Shown: piece after piece, positions 18,084 through 25,228 of the stretch
Position numbering within the stretch: position 1 is the first letter of the stretch
Layout of the letters: every line of letters starts with the position of its first letter
Assembly (NCBI RefSeq): GCF_014698045.1
Contig: NZ_JACJSE010000007.1
Coordinates: forward strand, 310,001 to 374,000
Reading direction: 5' to 3'
Length of the DNA: 64,000 nucleotides
Source of the DNA: Aulosira sp. FACHB-615
GTDB lineage: Bacteria > Cyanobacteriota > Cyanobacteriia > Cyanobacteriales > Nostocaceae
Made by a program: the position numbers and the translations under genes
Notes under the pieces: generated by a model
The model's database searches: none
What the model was told of the DNA's origin: nothing
The model's input: only the letters and a program-made list of their open reading frames with translations

Positions 18084-18212
18084 GTTAAAAATTGCTAAAC
18101 AGCTATATAACCAGCCTAAATTCTAATATAATTTAAGTAGAAAAGACCTGAATTGCTTGGATTGAATATTAAATAGATTTTTGATTTTTTAGTAATTTAC
18201 TGACGGAGAAAA

Positions 18213-18512
18213 ATGATGATTAAATCTTTAGTATTTCAGACAGAAAATTACTACTTTTGGCAGAAAAAGATTTGCACAACTTGTGTTTTAAGTATCATCT
18301 TAGGGATGAATCAAATAGTACTAGCTGGATATGAACCGCCGAAAGACCAAAAACCTCCGACAGGCCATTCGGATTCATCAGGTATCAGGGTAGGATGCAA
18401 AACTAATAATACGCGATCGCCATCACTAATGATCGGTTCTGCTGTGACTCGTACACAACCATCCAATAGTGTTACCTCCTCCAGTCAGCCACGGCGAAAT
18501 CAAACTCGCTAA
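18213..18512 (+). pseudogene. Decayed DUF928-like secreted protein, N-terminal part
   Basis: 99 codons: a signal peptide (IICTTCVLSIILGMNQIVLA-type hydrophobic segment, residues ~20-38) followed by AGYEPPKDQKPPTGHSDSSG and a single Cys in GIRVGC. This Pro-rich start followed by G-x-R-x-G-C is the pattern I know from cyanobacterial DUF928 proteins, which are usually over 200 aa. Here the frame ends early. A plausible continuation (PPPVSHGEIKLANFILYEN) lies in the next frame at about 18465-18525 and then runs into a palindrome. I read it as a frameshifted remnant; a short real gene is possible. Confidence 0.4.
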
Positions 18513-18555
18513 CTTCATACTTTATGAAAATATTACATCTATGCCAAACCTTACT

Positions 18556-18580
18556 AGAGACATTGCAATGCAACGTCTCT
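18556..18580. repeat. AGAGACGTTGCA-type palindrome, copy 1
   Basis: 25-base palindrome: AGAGACATTGCA / TGCAACGTCTCT with one central base and one mismatch. Related copies are at 21643-21667 and 55219-55247. T-rich sequence follows, so it could also end transcription. Confidence 0.75.
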
Positions 18581-18609
18581 TTATTTTTCTTTACATTCTT
18601 TCTCATAGT

Positions 18610-18811
18610 CTCAGAGAGTTGCGAATGCTTGCAATACCTGGAGAAATTGCCAGCAATATCTTAAGGAATGCTGCATATCTTACCCAAAATCTGAATTTAT
18701 TTGTTATCGTGATCCCAAAGGAATTATTAAGCACCAACAAGATAGACCAGACGCTAAATCAGCGCCGAAATGCCTGCTGGGTGCGAGATATGAAATTAAT
18801 CACTAAAATTT
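18610..18811 (+). pseudogene. Cys-rich coding remnant without a start codon
   Basis: One frame is open from a TAG near 18606 to a stop at about 18810, but has no ATG, GTG or TTG near its beginning. It reads SQRVANACNTWRNCQQYLKE, then CCISYPKSEFICYRDPKG, ending GARYEINH. The pattern of cysteines and charged residues looks coding, unlike its surroundings. I do not recognise the family. Probably the 3' end of a gene cut off by the palindrome just upstream. A longer overlapping frame (18469-18813) looks like the spurious one. Confidence 0.25.
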
Positions 18812-18854
18812 AAAGCTCATTAATTCAGAGTATCTATATGGGGAGGTAACAACT

Positions 18855-21419
18855 ATGGTTACAGCATCTCATCAAATTTTGTCTTCACTTTCTAAAGAAC
18901 AATCGCTGATTCTTTGGTTTGATGAAGTAGGCATTCAAGACATACACCTAGTAGGTGGAAAAAATGCCTCTTTGGGAGAGATGATTCAACAATTAACCCC
19001 CAAAGGTGTGAATGTACCAACGGGGTTTGCAACTACAGCTTATGCTTATCGTTATTTTATTCAATCGGCAGGGTTAGAAATCCAGTTACGGCAACTTTTT
19101 GCTGATTTAAATGTTGAGGATGTGAACAATTTACGCGAACGTGGAGAAAAAGCGCGATCGCTATTATTACACACACCATTCCCCAACGATTTACGCCAAG
19201 CCATTGCCCAAGCCTACGAAAGTTTATGTGATAAATATCAAACCCAAACCGATGTTGCAGTTCGTTCTAGCGCCACGGCGGAAGACTTACCTGATGCGAG
19301 TTTTGCCGGACAGCAAGAAACTTATTTAAATATTGTTGGTGTTGATGAAGTAATTACAGCTTGTCATAAATGTTTTGCTTCTATATTTACTGACCGCGCT
19401 ATTTCTTATCGTCATACAAAAGGATTTGATCATTTTAATGTAGCTTTATCAGTTGGTGTCCAAAAAATGGTGCGTTCTGATTTAGCTACATCTGGGGTGA
19501 TGTTTTCAATTGATACCGAAACCGGATTTAAGGATGCAGCCTTAATTACCGCCGCCTACGGTTTAGGGGAAAACGTTGTCCAAGGTGCTGTAAATCCTGA
19601 TGAATATGTAGTATTTAAACCCACATTAAAAACAGGTTTTCGGCCGATTTTGGATAAGAAATTAGGCAGTAAAGAAATCAAAATGATTTATGTGTCGGCT
19701 TCGGAAATTGATTTAGTCGCTTGTGCTGCTGACAATGCCCATACATTAACAGTTAAATCAGATGATAATTGCAAGTTAACCAAAAATGTCCCGGTTTCGG
19801 AAAGCGATCGCACCAAATTTGCCCTCAATGACGCAGAAATTTTACAATTAGGGCATTGGGCTTGCGTCATCGAAGACCATTATTCCCAAGTCCACGGTAA
19901 TTACACCCCAATGGATATTGAGTGGGCAAAAGATGGCATTACCAATCAACTATTTATAGTGCAAGCGCGTCCTGAAACTGTGCAGTCGCAGAAAAAAGGC
20001 AATATCTTACGCAGCTATCGCCTAATGTTAGGGAATAGTGAATCGGGAGTAGGGAATGGGCAAAATTCCCCCCAACTCCCCACTCCCAACTCCCCACTCC
20101 CTATAGTTACCGGACGCGCCATAGGTGAAGCCATCAGCCAAGGTAAAGTGAGTGTCATTGTCGATGTTCACAACCTTGATAAATTCCAGCCAGGGGATGT
20201 GTTAGTTACCGAGAGAACCGACCCGGACTGGGAACCAATTATGAAACGCGCCAGTGCAATTATTACCAATGCTGGTGGTCGTACCTGCCATGCAGCGATT
20301 ATTGCACGAGAATTAGGTGTGCCGGCGATCGTTGGTTGCGGGAATGCGACACAAGTCTTGCAAAATGGTCAAGCAGTCACCGTTTCCTGTGCTGAAGGGG
20401 AAGACGGTAAAGTTTATCCTGGCTTGTTACCCTTTGAAGTCAAAGAAGTCCCCTTAGAAAACTTACCCCGCACTCGTACACAAATTTTAATGAATGTTGG
20501 TAATCCCCAGGAGGCTTTTAGCTTATCTGCAATTCCCAACGACGGCGTAGGTTTAGCGCGGACAGAATTTATTATTGCTAATCAAATTCAAATTCATCCA
20601 ATGGCGTTAATTCATTACGACCAATTGCAAGATGAAAAAGTCAAACTCCAAATAGCAGAAATCACCGCACTTTATCATCATAAACCACAGTATTTTGTGG
20701 ATAAATTAGCCCAAGGTATAGCCAGAATTGCCGCCGCATTTTATCCCAAACCTGTGATTGTGCGAATGTCAGATTTTAAGAGTAATGAATACGCCAATTT
20801 ATTAGGTGGTAAACAATTTGAACCGAATGAAGAAAACCCGATGTTGGGTTGGCGTGGTGCCGCACGTTATTATGATGAAGGTTATAAAGCTGCTTTTGCT
20901 TTAGAATGTCAAGCTATCAAACGAGTCCGGGATGAAATGGGTTTAACAAATGTCATCCCGATGATTCCATTTTGCCGCACTCCCGAAGAAGGCAGGTTAG
21001 TATTAGCAGAGATGGCAAAAAATGGCTTGCAACAAGGTGTGAATAACTTGCAAGTTTATGTGATGTGCGAGTTACCAAGTAATGTAATTTTGGCAGAAGA
21101 ATTTGCTGATGTTTTTGATGGTTTCTCCATAGGTTCCAATGATTTGACACAGCTAACCTTGGGTTTAGACAGAGATTCAGCTTTAGTCGCCAGATTATTT
21201 GATGAACGCAGTCCCGCCGTCAAGCAAATGGTGAAAATGGCTATTGAAGCCGCTAAAAAACGCCACCGGAAAATCGGTATATGCGGACAAGCACCCAGCG
21301 ATTATCCAGAATTTGCTCAGTTTTTAGTTGAACAAGGAATTGATTCGATTAGTCTAAATCCTGATTCGGTATTAAAAACAATGCTGGAAATTGCTAAAGT
21401 AGAAAATCCTGAGTCTTAA
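18855..21419 (+). CDS. ppsA: Phosphoenolpyruvate synthase
   Basis: Converts pyruvate, ATP and water to PEP, AMP and phosphate (gluconeogenic direction). 854 aa, longer than the usual ~800. The N-terminal ATP/pyruvate-binding domain (about 20-370) has LVGGKNASLGEM and AVRSSATAEDLPDASFAGQQ. The phosphohistidine domain has H479 in GGRTCHAAIIAREL. The C-terminal barrel (about 530-850) has the acid/base C810 in ICGQAPSDYPEF. GGGGAGG lies 9 bases before the ATG, a strong ribosome site. Odd: residues ~393-417 (NSESGVGNGQNSPQLPTPNS) are translated heptanucleotide repeat inserted in frame in the linker before the phosphohistidine domain. The enzyme is otherwise intact. Confidence 0.95.
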   Translation: MVTASHQILSSLSKEQSLILWFDEVGIQDIHLVGGKNASLGEMIQQLTPKGVNVPTGFATTAYAYRYFIQSAGLEIQLRQLFADLNVEDVNNLRERGEKARSLLLHTPFPNDLRQAIAQAYESLCDKYQTQTDVAVRSSATAEDLPDASFAGQQETYLNIVGVDEVITACHKCFASIFTDRAISYRHTKGFDHFNVALSVGVQKMVRSDLATSGVMFSIDTETGFKDAALITAAYGLGENVVQGAVNPDEYVVFKPTLKTGFRPILDKKLGSKEIKMIYVSASEIDLVACAADNAHTLTVKSDDNCKLTKNVPVSESDRTKFALNDAEILQLGHWACVIEDHYSQVHGNYTPMDIEWAKDGITNQLFIVQARPETVQSQKKGNILRSYRLMLGNSESGVGNGQNSPQLPTPNSPLPIVTGRAIGEAISQGKVSVIVDVHNLDKFQPGDVLVTERTDPDWEPIMKRASAIITNAGGRTCHAAIIARELGVPAIVGCGNATQVLQNGQAVTVSCAEGEDGKVYPGLLPFEVKEVPLENLPRTRTQILMNVGNPQEAFSLSAIPNDGVGLARTEFIIANQIQIHPMALIHYDQLQDEKVKLQIAEITALYHHKPQYFVDKLAQGIARIAAAFYPKPVIVRMSDFKSNEYANLLGGKQFEPNEENPMLGWRGAARYYDEGYKAAFALECQAIKRVRDEMGLTNVIPMIPFCRTPEEGRLVLAEMAKNGLQQGVNNLQVYVMCELPSNVILAEEFADVFDGFSIGSNDLTQLTLGLDRDSALVARLFDERSPAVKQMVKMAIEAAKKRHRKIGICGQAPSDYPEFAQFLVEQGIDSISLNPDSVLKTMLEIAKVENPES
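20031..20105. repeat. Heptanucleotide tandem repeat inside ppsA
   Basis: About 75 bp of GGGAGTAGGGAATGGG and CCCCACTCCCAACTCCC units, the same repeat type seen between genes elsewhere in the window. It sits in frame and adds about 25 residues to an interdomain linker. Confidence 0.85.
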
Positions 21420-21766
21420 GTAAAGTAATAAAGTTGAGGACTTGACTTACACACACTCTATGATTTCTTGGCGTTCTACCCTGCGGGAAGCCGCTTGTGC
21501 GTCTAATGCGACTTGGCGGTTCGACAAACTAAGCTTTTTGGGAATTTGGCGTAAGTCATAAGTATAAAGAAACGAACCACAAAGGACGCAAAGGACACGA
21601 AGTTATAAGAGTTTGAGAGAGTTCTTGCATAAGTCTTAAAGTAGAGACGTTGCATTGCAACGTCTCTGTTATAAATTGATGAAATCATAATGAAAAACTT
21701 TTGAGGAAGTGATATTTACTTTGCTGCGATGGGTTTACTAAAAATAGAAGTCTTCTTGGTGGCTCT
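21420..21766. other. Intergenic region with a palindrome
   Basis: No gene seen. Contains a perfect palindrome (21643-21667, AGAGACGTTGCA / TGCAACGTCTCT around one T) of the family also at 18556 and 55219. Also contains the scraps CTGCGGGAAGCCGCTTGTGC and ACGAACCACAAAGGACGCAA, common in cyanobacterial intergenic DNA. Confidence 0.6.
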
Positions 21767-22006
21767 ATGAATAAAGATGAAAAATCAGTGCAGAAAGATG
21801 CCCTGATTATGTTGATACTTTTGATAGTCGCAGGCTTCGGAGCTTGCAGTATTTTTAAAGGCAGCAATTCTGAATCTAGCAGTGAATCAAGAAGTGATTG
21901 TTTTGATAGAGTCAGTCAAGAGATGGCTAGACGTGAAGGTAACAAGGTTGTAAATCAAGCTGACATTTCTCGATACCAAAGCGAATTACTCAGTCGCTGT
22001 AGATGA
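21767..22006 (+). CDS. Small membrane protein or lipoprotein, unknown
   Basis: 79 aa. Hydrophobic segment about residues 13-27 (ALIMLILLIVAGFGAC) ends in VAGFGAC, close to a lipobox. If Cys27 is lipidated this is a small lipoprotein with a Ser-rich linker (NSESSSESRS) and a charged tail. Two further cysteines (DCFDR, SRCR) could pair. Weak ribosome site. No family recognised; composition and the clean signal/linker/tail layout support a real gene. Confidence 0.5.
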   Translation: MNKDEKSVQKDALIMLILLIVAGFGACSIFKGSNSESSSESRSDCFDRVSQEMARREGNKVVNQADISRYQSELLSRCR

Positions 22007-22126
22007 CATCTTGAAAAATTTTTAGGATTACCTTGCCTCTGTCCTCCTAAGAGAGATCATCTTGCCACAACTTGACATTGCAATACAACATATTTCCTGT
22101 TTTTAGAGTTATAGCTTAAGCCAGGT

Positions 22127-22216
22127 ATGCCAGTTAGAGACCGCTACTATGAAAATTTTCATCCAAAACGGGAGGTAATCGTCCGATGGGTACGTTGGAA
22201 CAATACAGACAGCTAA
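22127..22216 (+). pseudogene. xisH remnant with internal deletion
   Basis: 30-codon frame (ATG at 22127, TAA at 22214-22216) directly before and overlapping xisI. MPVRDRYYENF matches the usual start of XisH, and HPKREVIVRWV looks like its C-terminal end (...EVIVQW). The ~110 residues between are missing. Intact xisH normally overlaps xisI in just this way. Family comparison is from memory. Confidence 0.5.
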
Positions 22217-22545
22217 TTTGCCGTATTCTGAGTGAACATACAAAAATTCCTTACTCTTACGGTAATATTCAACACGAAACTATCTTTGATAAAGAACAAG
22301 ACCGATATTTAGTGATGATTTTAGGTCGAGAACCAGTACCAGAACTCTCGCCAACTGCAACTCGCCGGGTTCACGGCTGTCTGATTCACGTTGATATTAT
22401 TGATGGTAAGATTTGGATTCAGCGTGACGGTACGGAAGACGGAATTGCTAAAGAACTCGTCAATGCTGGCGTACCGAAAAATCAGATTGTGTTGGGATTT
22501 TGGTCTGAGGAACTGCGACAAGATTCAGAATTTGCGATCGCTTAA
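22186..22545 (+). CDS. xisI: XisI family protein (fdxN-element excision controlling factor)
   Basis: 119 aa, full family length. Family features: YRQLICRILSEH near the N-terminus, DRYLVMILGREP, RRVHGCLIHVDIIDGKIWIQ and the conserved end DGTEDGIAKELVNAGVPK then QIVLGFW. XisI was named for a factor needed, with XisF and XisH, for excision of the fdxN element in Anabaena heterocysts. It is widespread in cyanobacteria in genomes without that element, so its general role is unclear. GGGAGG 10 bases upstream is a good ribosome site. Its usual partner XisH is reduced to a 29-residue remnant here, making this an orphan. Confidence 0.92.
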   Translation: MGTLEQYRQLICRILSEHTKIPYSYGNIQHETIFDKEQDRYLVMILGREPVPELSPTATRRVHGCLIHVDIIDGKIWIQRDGTEDGIAKELVNAGVPKNQIVLGFWSEELRQDSEFAIA

Positions 22546-23024
22546 TATTAGGTTAATCAAAACCCTTCTCCAAATCTCTCCTCTGCAAGGCTACCTTGTA
22601 CACACAATTTGAAAATAGGCAGTATGAAACGCATCCCGCCTAGAACTAAAGTTCCAGGCTGATAGCCAAAGTCCACTCAAGTGGACTGGAATGAGTTTCT
22701 TGTTGAGTCATCTTCAGATGACTTGCGCTATGAGACGCGGAATTCATTCCGAGGCGGGACAGATGCACCACACGAATATTTGTGTGTACACCATAGCCCC
22801 TGCGTTGCGCGGGTTTCCTTTGAAAGCTTCATTTCACCTTTCAAAACTATTAATCTTGAAGTCCCTCTCCGCGTCGGAGAGGGGTTGGGGAGAGGTTCAT
22901 CAAATTTACGTTGGCATTATTCAGTACTATTAGGGTTGTCAATGCTCACCTTAAAAAATTTTTCCACAGAAAGCAACACAAAGGGGAAAATAGCTAAAGA
23001 CTATTGACTGATGACCATTGACTA
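22546..23024. other. Intergenic region, no gene seen
   Basis: Holds the multi-hairpin element and a CCTCTCCGCGTCGGAGAGG stem (about 22863-22881) with GGGGTTGGGGAGAGG after it. The short frames at 22681-23007 run through these repeats and do not look coding. Confidence 0.55.
22631..22766. repeat. Multi-hairpin palindromic element
   Basis: Nested perfect or near-perfect stems: outer GCATCCCGCCT / AGGCGGGACAGATGC (4-base bulge); then GAACT/AGTTC; GTCCACT/AGTGGAC with a 2-base loop; GGAATGA/TCATTCC enclosing AGTCATCT/AGATGACT. The whole would fold into a branched RNA. No coding capacity. Looks like a dispersed structured element; transcription not shown. Confidence 0.6.
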
Positions 23025-24476
23025 ATGAGTAAAAACTGGTTTCGCATTGGGTTAGTGAGTATCTTTTTACTCTCACTCGCTGTCAGGTTTTGGGGACTAG
23101 ACAGGTTTAACACCTTAGTCTTTGATGAAGTTTACTACGCTAAGTTTGGAAATAACTATCTTACCCATGTTCCGTTTTTCGATGGTCATCCACCATTGGG
23201 AAAACTGATCATTGCTCTCGGTATATGGCTGGGTAGCCATGTAAAATTTTTGTATGAGAGTATGAATGGACTTACGGGTTCACTGCGATCGCCTTGGGAT
23301 TATCGTTGGATTAATGCTTTTTTAGGTTCATTTATCCCTTTATTAAATGCTGGGATTGCTTATCAACTAAGTTCACGGCGTAGCTTTGCTTTAATTGCTG
23401 GGTTATTTACGGCTGTTGATGGCATTTTTATTGTTGAATCCCGCTATGCTTTGATTAATATATATATCGTAATATTTGGGTTATTAGGTCATTGGTTGTT
23501 TCTTTTAGCCTTAAATCATCAAAAACAACAACGTAAATTATTTTTAATTATTGCTGGTATTGCTTTTGGTTGCTCAATTGCGACCAAGTGGAATGGTTTA
23601 TTTTTTCTAGCAGGTGTTTATGGTTTGTGGCTATTTGCTTGGATATGGCAAATAATCGGCAAAAAAATCAATCATAATTCTGAAGAAATTCATCAGCAGA
23701 CTGAATCACCACTACAAAAGCTCACTCAAATCTATGCTTGGCAAATAATATTATTTTTAGGAGTTATCCCACTTATTGTTTATAGCTTGATTTGGATTCC
23801 CCATTTACAACTAGATACCAAATATGGATTTATTGAAGTCCACAAGCAAATTTTGAGTTTTCATGAACGGTTGGGGGGAAATAATGCTAACGTGCATCCC
23901 TACTGCGCTGCTTGGTATAAATGGCCGTTGTTAATCAGACCAATGGCATATTATTACAAAACTGCCTACAGTATTCATGAGCCATTGCCTGTTTTGGGGC
24001 CAGATTTACCTGCGAATGCTGGAAAAATTATTTATGATGTTCATGCAATGGGCAATCCTTTTTTATGGTGGTTTAGCGTTGCTGCCATGTTATTTTTAAT
24101 CGGAATGCTCATTGTTTCAATGGTAATGTTTTTGCAGCAAAAAAAACAATTTACCTTACCGAAAAACTTTACTGTCGATACCTGGATTGCTTTGTACCTA
24201 GTGGTAAATTATGCCACTAATTTAGTACCTTGGATGAGAGTATCGCGCTGCGCGTTTATTTACCACTATATGACGGCTGTGGTATTTGCATTTCTCGCGA
24301 TCGCTTGGTTTGTAGATCAATGCCTACGGAGTTATTATTATCCATTGCAGGCGATCGGTGTCAGCCTTTCTGTAATTATTTTGGTGGCTTTTGTGTTTTG
24401 GTTGCCGATTTATTTAGGTTTACCACTGAAAATCGAACTTTATCGCCTCAGAATGTGGTTTAACTCTTGGATTTAA
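23025..24476 (+). CDS. Protein O-mannosyltransferase-like membrane glycosyltransferase (GT39/PMT type)
   Basis: 483 aa with about ten membrane spans. The first extracytoplasmic loop has the family signature NTLVFDEVYYAKFGNNYL then HPPLGKLIIALG, where the Asp-Glu pair is the catalytic or metal-binding acid. A further loop carries HERLGGNNANVHPYCAAWY-type sequence. The family uses a polyprenyl-phosphate sugar to glycosylate proteins or lipids outside the membrane. Acceptor unknown. It stands alone on the strand, with non-coding DNA on both sides. Confidence 0.85.
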   Translation: MSKNWFRIGLVSIFLLSLAVRFWGLDRFNTLVFDEVYYAKFGNNYLTHVPFFDGHPPLGKLIIALGIWLGSHVKFLYESMNGLTGSLRSPWDYRWINAFLGSFIPLLNAGIAYQLSSRRSFALIAGLFTAVDGIFIVESRYALINIYIVIFGLLGHWLFLLALNHQKQQRKLFLIIAGIAFGCSIATKWNGLFFLAGVYGLWLFAWIWQIIGKKINHNSEEIHQQTESPLQKLTQIYAWQIILFLGVIPLIVYSLIWIPHLQLDTKYGFIEVHKQILSFHERLGGNNANVHPYCAAWYKWPLLIRPMAYYYKTAYSIHEPLPVLGPDLPANAGKIIYDVHAMGNPFLWWFSVAAMLFLIGMLIVSMVMFLQQKKQFTLPKNFTVDTWIALYLVVNYATNLVPWMRVSRCAFIYHYMTAVVFAFLAIAWFVDQCLRSYYYPLQAIGVSLSVIILVAFVFWLPIYLGLPLKIELYRLRMWFNSWI

Positions 24477-24588
24477 AGTTATTTCGCCTTAATATACCTC
24501 TAACCTATCATCTGTTACCTCTAACCTTCTTAATACTGCTACATATATGCAGGGTAACTAATCACATTTTTTTACCAAAAAACTGGGT

Positions 24589-24735
24589 CTAAAGCCCCGT
24601 CTTTCTAGGACGGCTTTTCTTTAACTTCCGAATAAATTCCCTAAGTACATCATTCTGAGTGCGATTTGTCTCTAAGCAATACTCCACAAGTGTTTCATAT
24701 TCTTCTTCTGAACATCTAATAGAGTTGGATTTATC
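24589..24735 (-). pseudogene. Ribbon-helix-helix protein remnant
   Basis: On the minus strand a frame without a start codon reads SNSIRCSEEEYETLVEYC then LETNRTQNDVLREFIRKLKK, ending at TAG (24589-24591). Spacing and residues resemble a small RHH/CopG-type DNA-binding protein, of the kind often found beside tnpB elements. The N-terminus is cut off at the junction with the tnpB remnant. Confidence 0.45.
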
Positions 24736-24736
24736 T

Positions 24737-24874
24737 ATGAGAGAATGGCGTTGCCCATCTTGCCAATCCGTGAACGCAAGGGATGAGAACCCATCTCAAG
24801 TGATTGAAATGGTTGGGGCATCAACCATCGGGTTAGGTGATGTAAGTCGGGCTACGCCTGCAATCGCTGTTTGA
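24737..24874 (+). pseudogene. tnpB (IS200/IS605 family) 3' remnant
   Basis: MREWRCPSCQSVNARDENPS keeps the end of the TnpB zinc-finger/RuvC region (CPxC ... RDEN), and VGASTIGLGDVSRATPAIAV is a typical TnpB C-terminus. It is followed by AATCCCCGTGCTTTCACGCC...GGGAGTATGTCAA-like sequence, the usual right-end hairpin of such elements (about 24881-24917). Everything upstream of the finger is missing. Part of a dead element spanning roughly 24589-24917. Confidence 0.6.
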
Positions 24875-24917
24875 GCCTAGAATCCCCGTGCTTTCACGCC
24901 TGGGAGTATGTCAAATT

Positions 24918-25228
24918 TCTTATCTGTATTTATCGAGCCTGACTGTTAGACTGAAAACGCAAGTTAAGCTAAAAATCAGGCTAAGTAGCACAACTGAGGT
25001 AGCAAAAAATTAAGTATCGAAATATCATAAATGATGAAGAAAAATAAAGAAAGATTTTATAATTCATCATTCTATTTTGTTACTGTAAGAATTTCGTAAT
25101 TAATAGATTTATAGAATCACAATTATATCAGCTTACATTTAGGAAGTGTCAGAAAGTTATCCACACTATATGTAAAACCTATATAGAGCCTGCTTTTGAT
25201 GCTCCCTAGTATATAGAGGGGAATCCTA
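24918..25228. other. Intergenic region upstream of the phytochrome gene
   Basis: AT-rich, no gene seen. It should hold the cphA promoter; I do not see a clear -35/-10 pair. The ATG at 25229 is preceded by GAGGGGAATCCTA, a usable ribosome site. Confidence 0.5.

Noticed and set aside
18469..18813. 114-codon frame as a complete gene
   Set aside because: Its first third is the shifted DUF928-like remnant, the middle is a palindrome, and the last third is out of frame with the better Cys-rich reading.
22681..23007. Two overlapping frames of 80 and 108 codons
   Set aside because: They run through the multi-hairpin element and GGGGTTGGGGAGAGG repeat; composition not coding.
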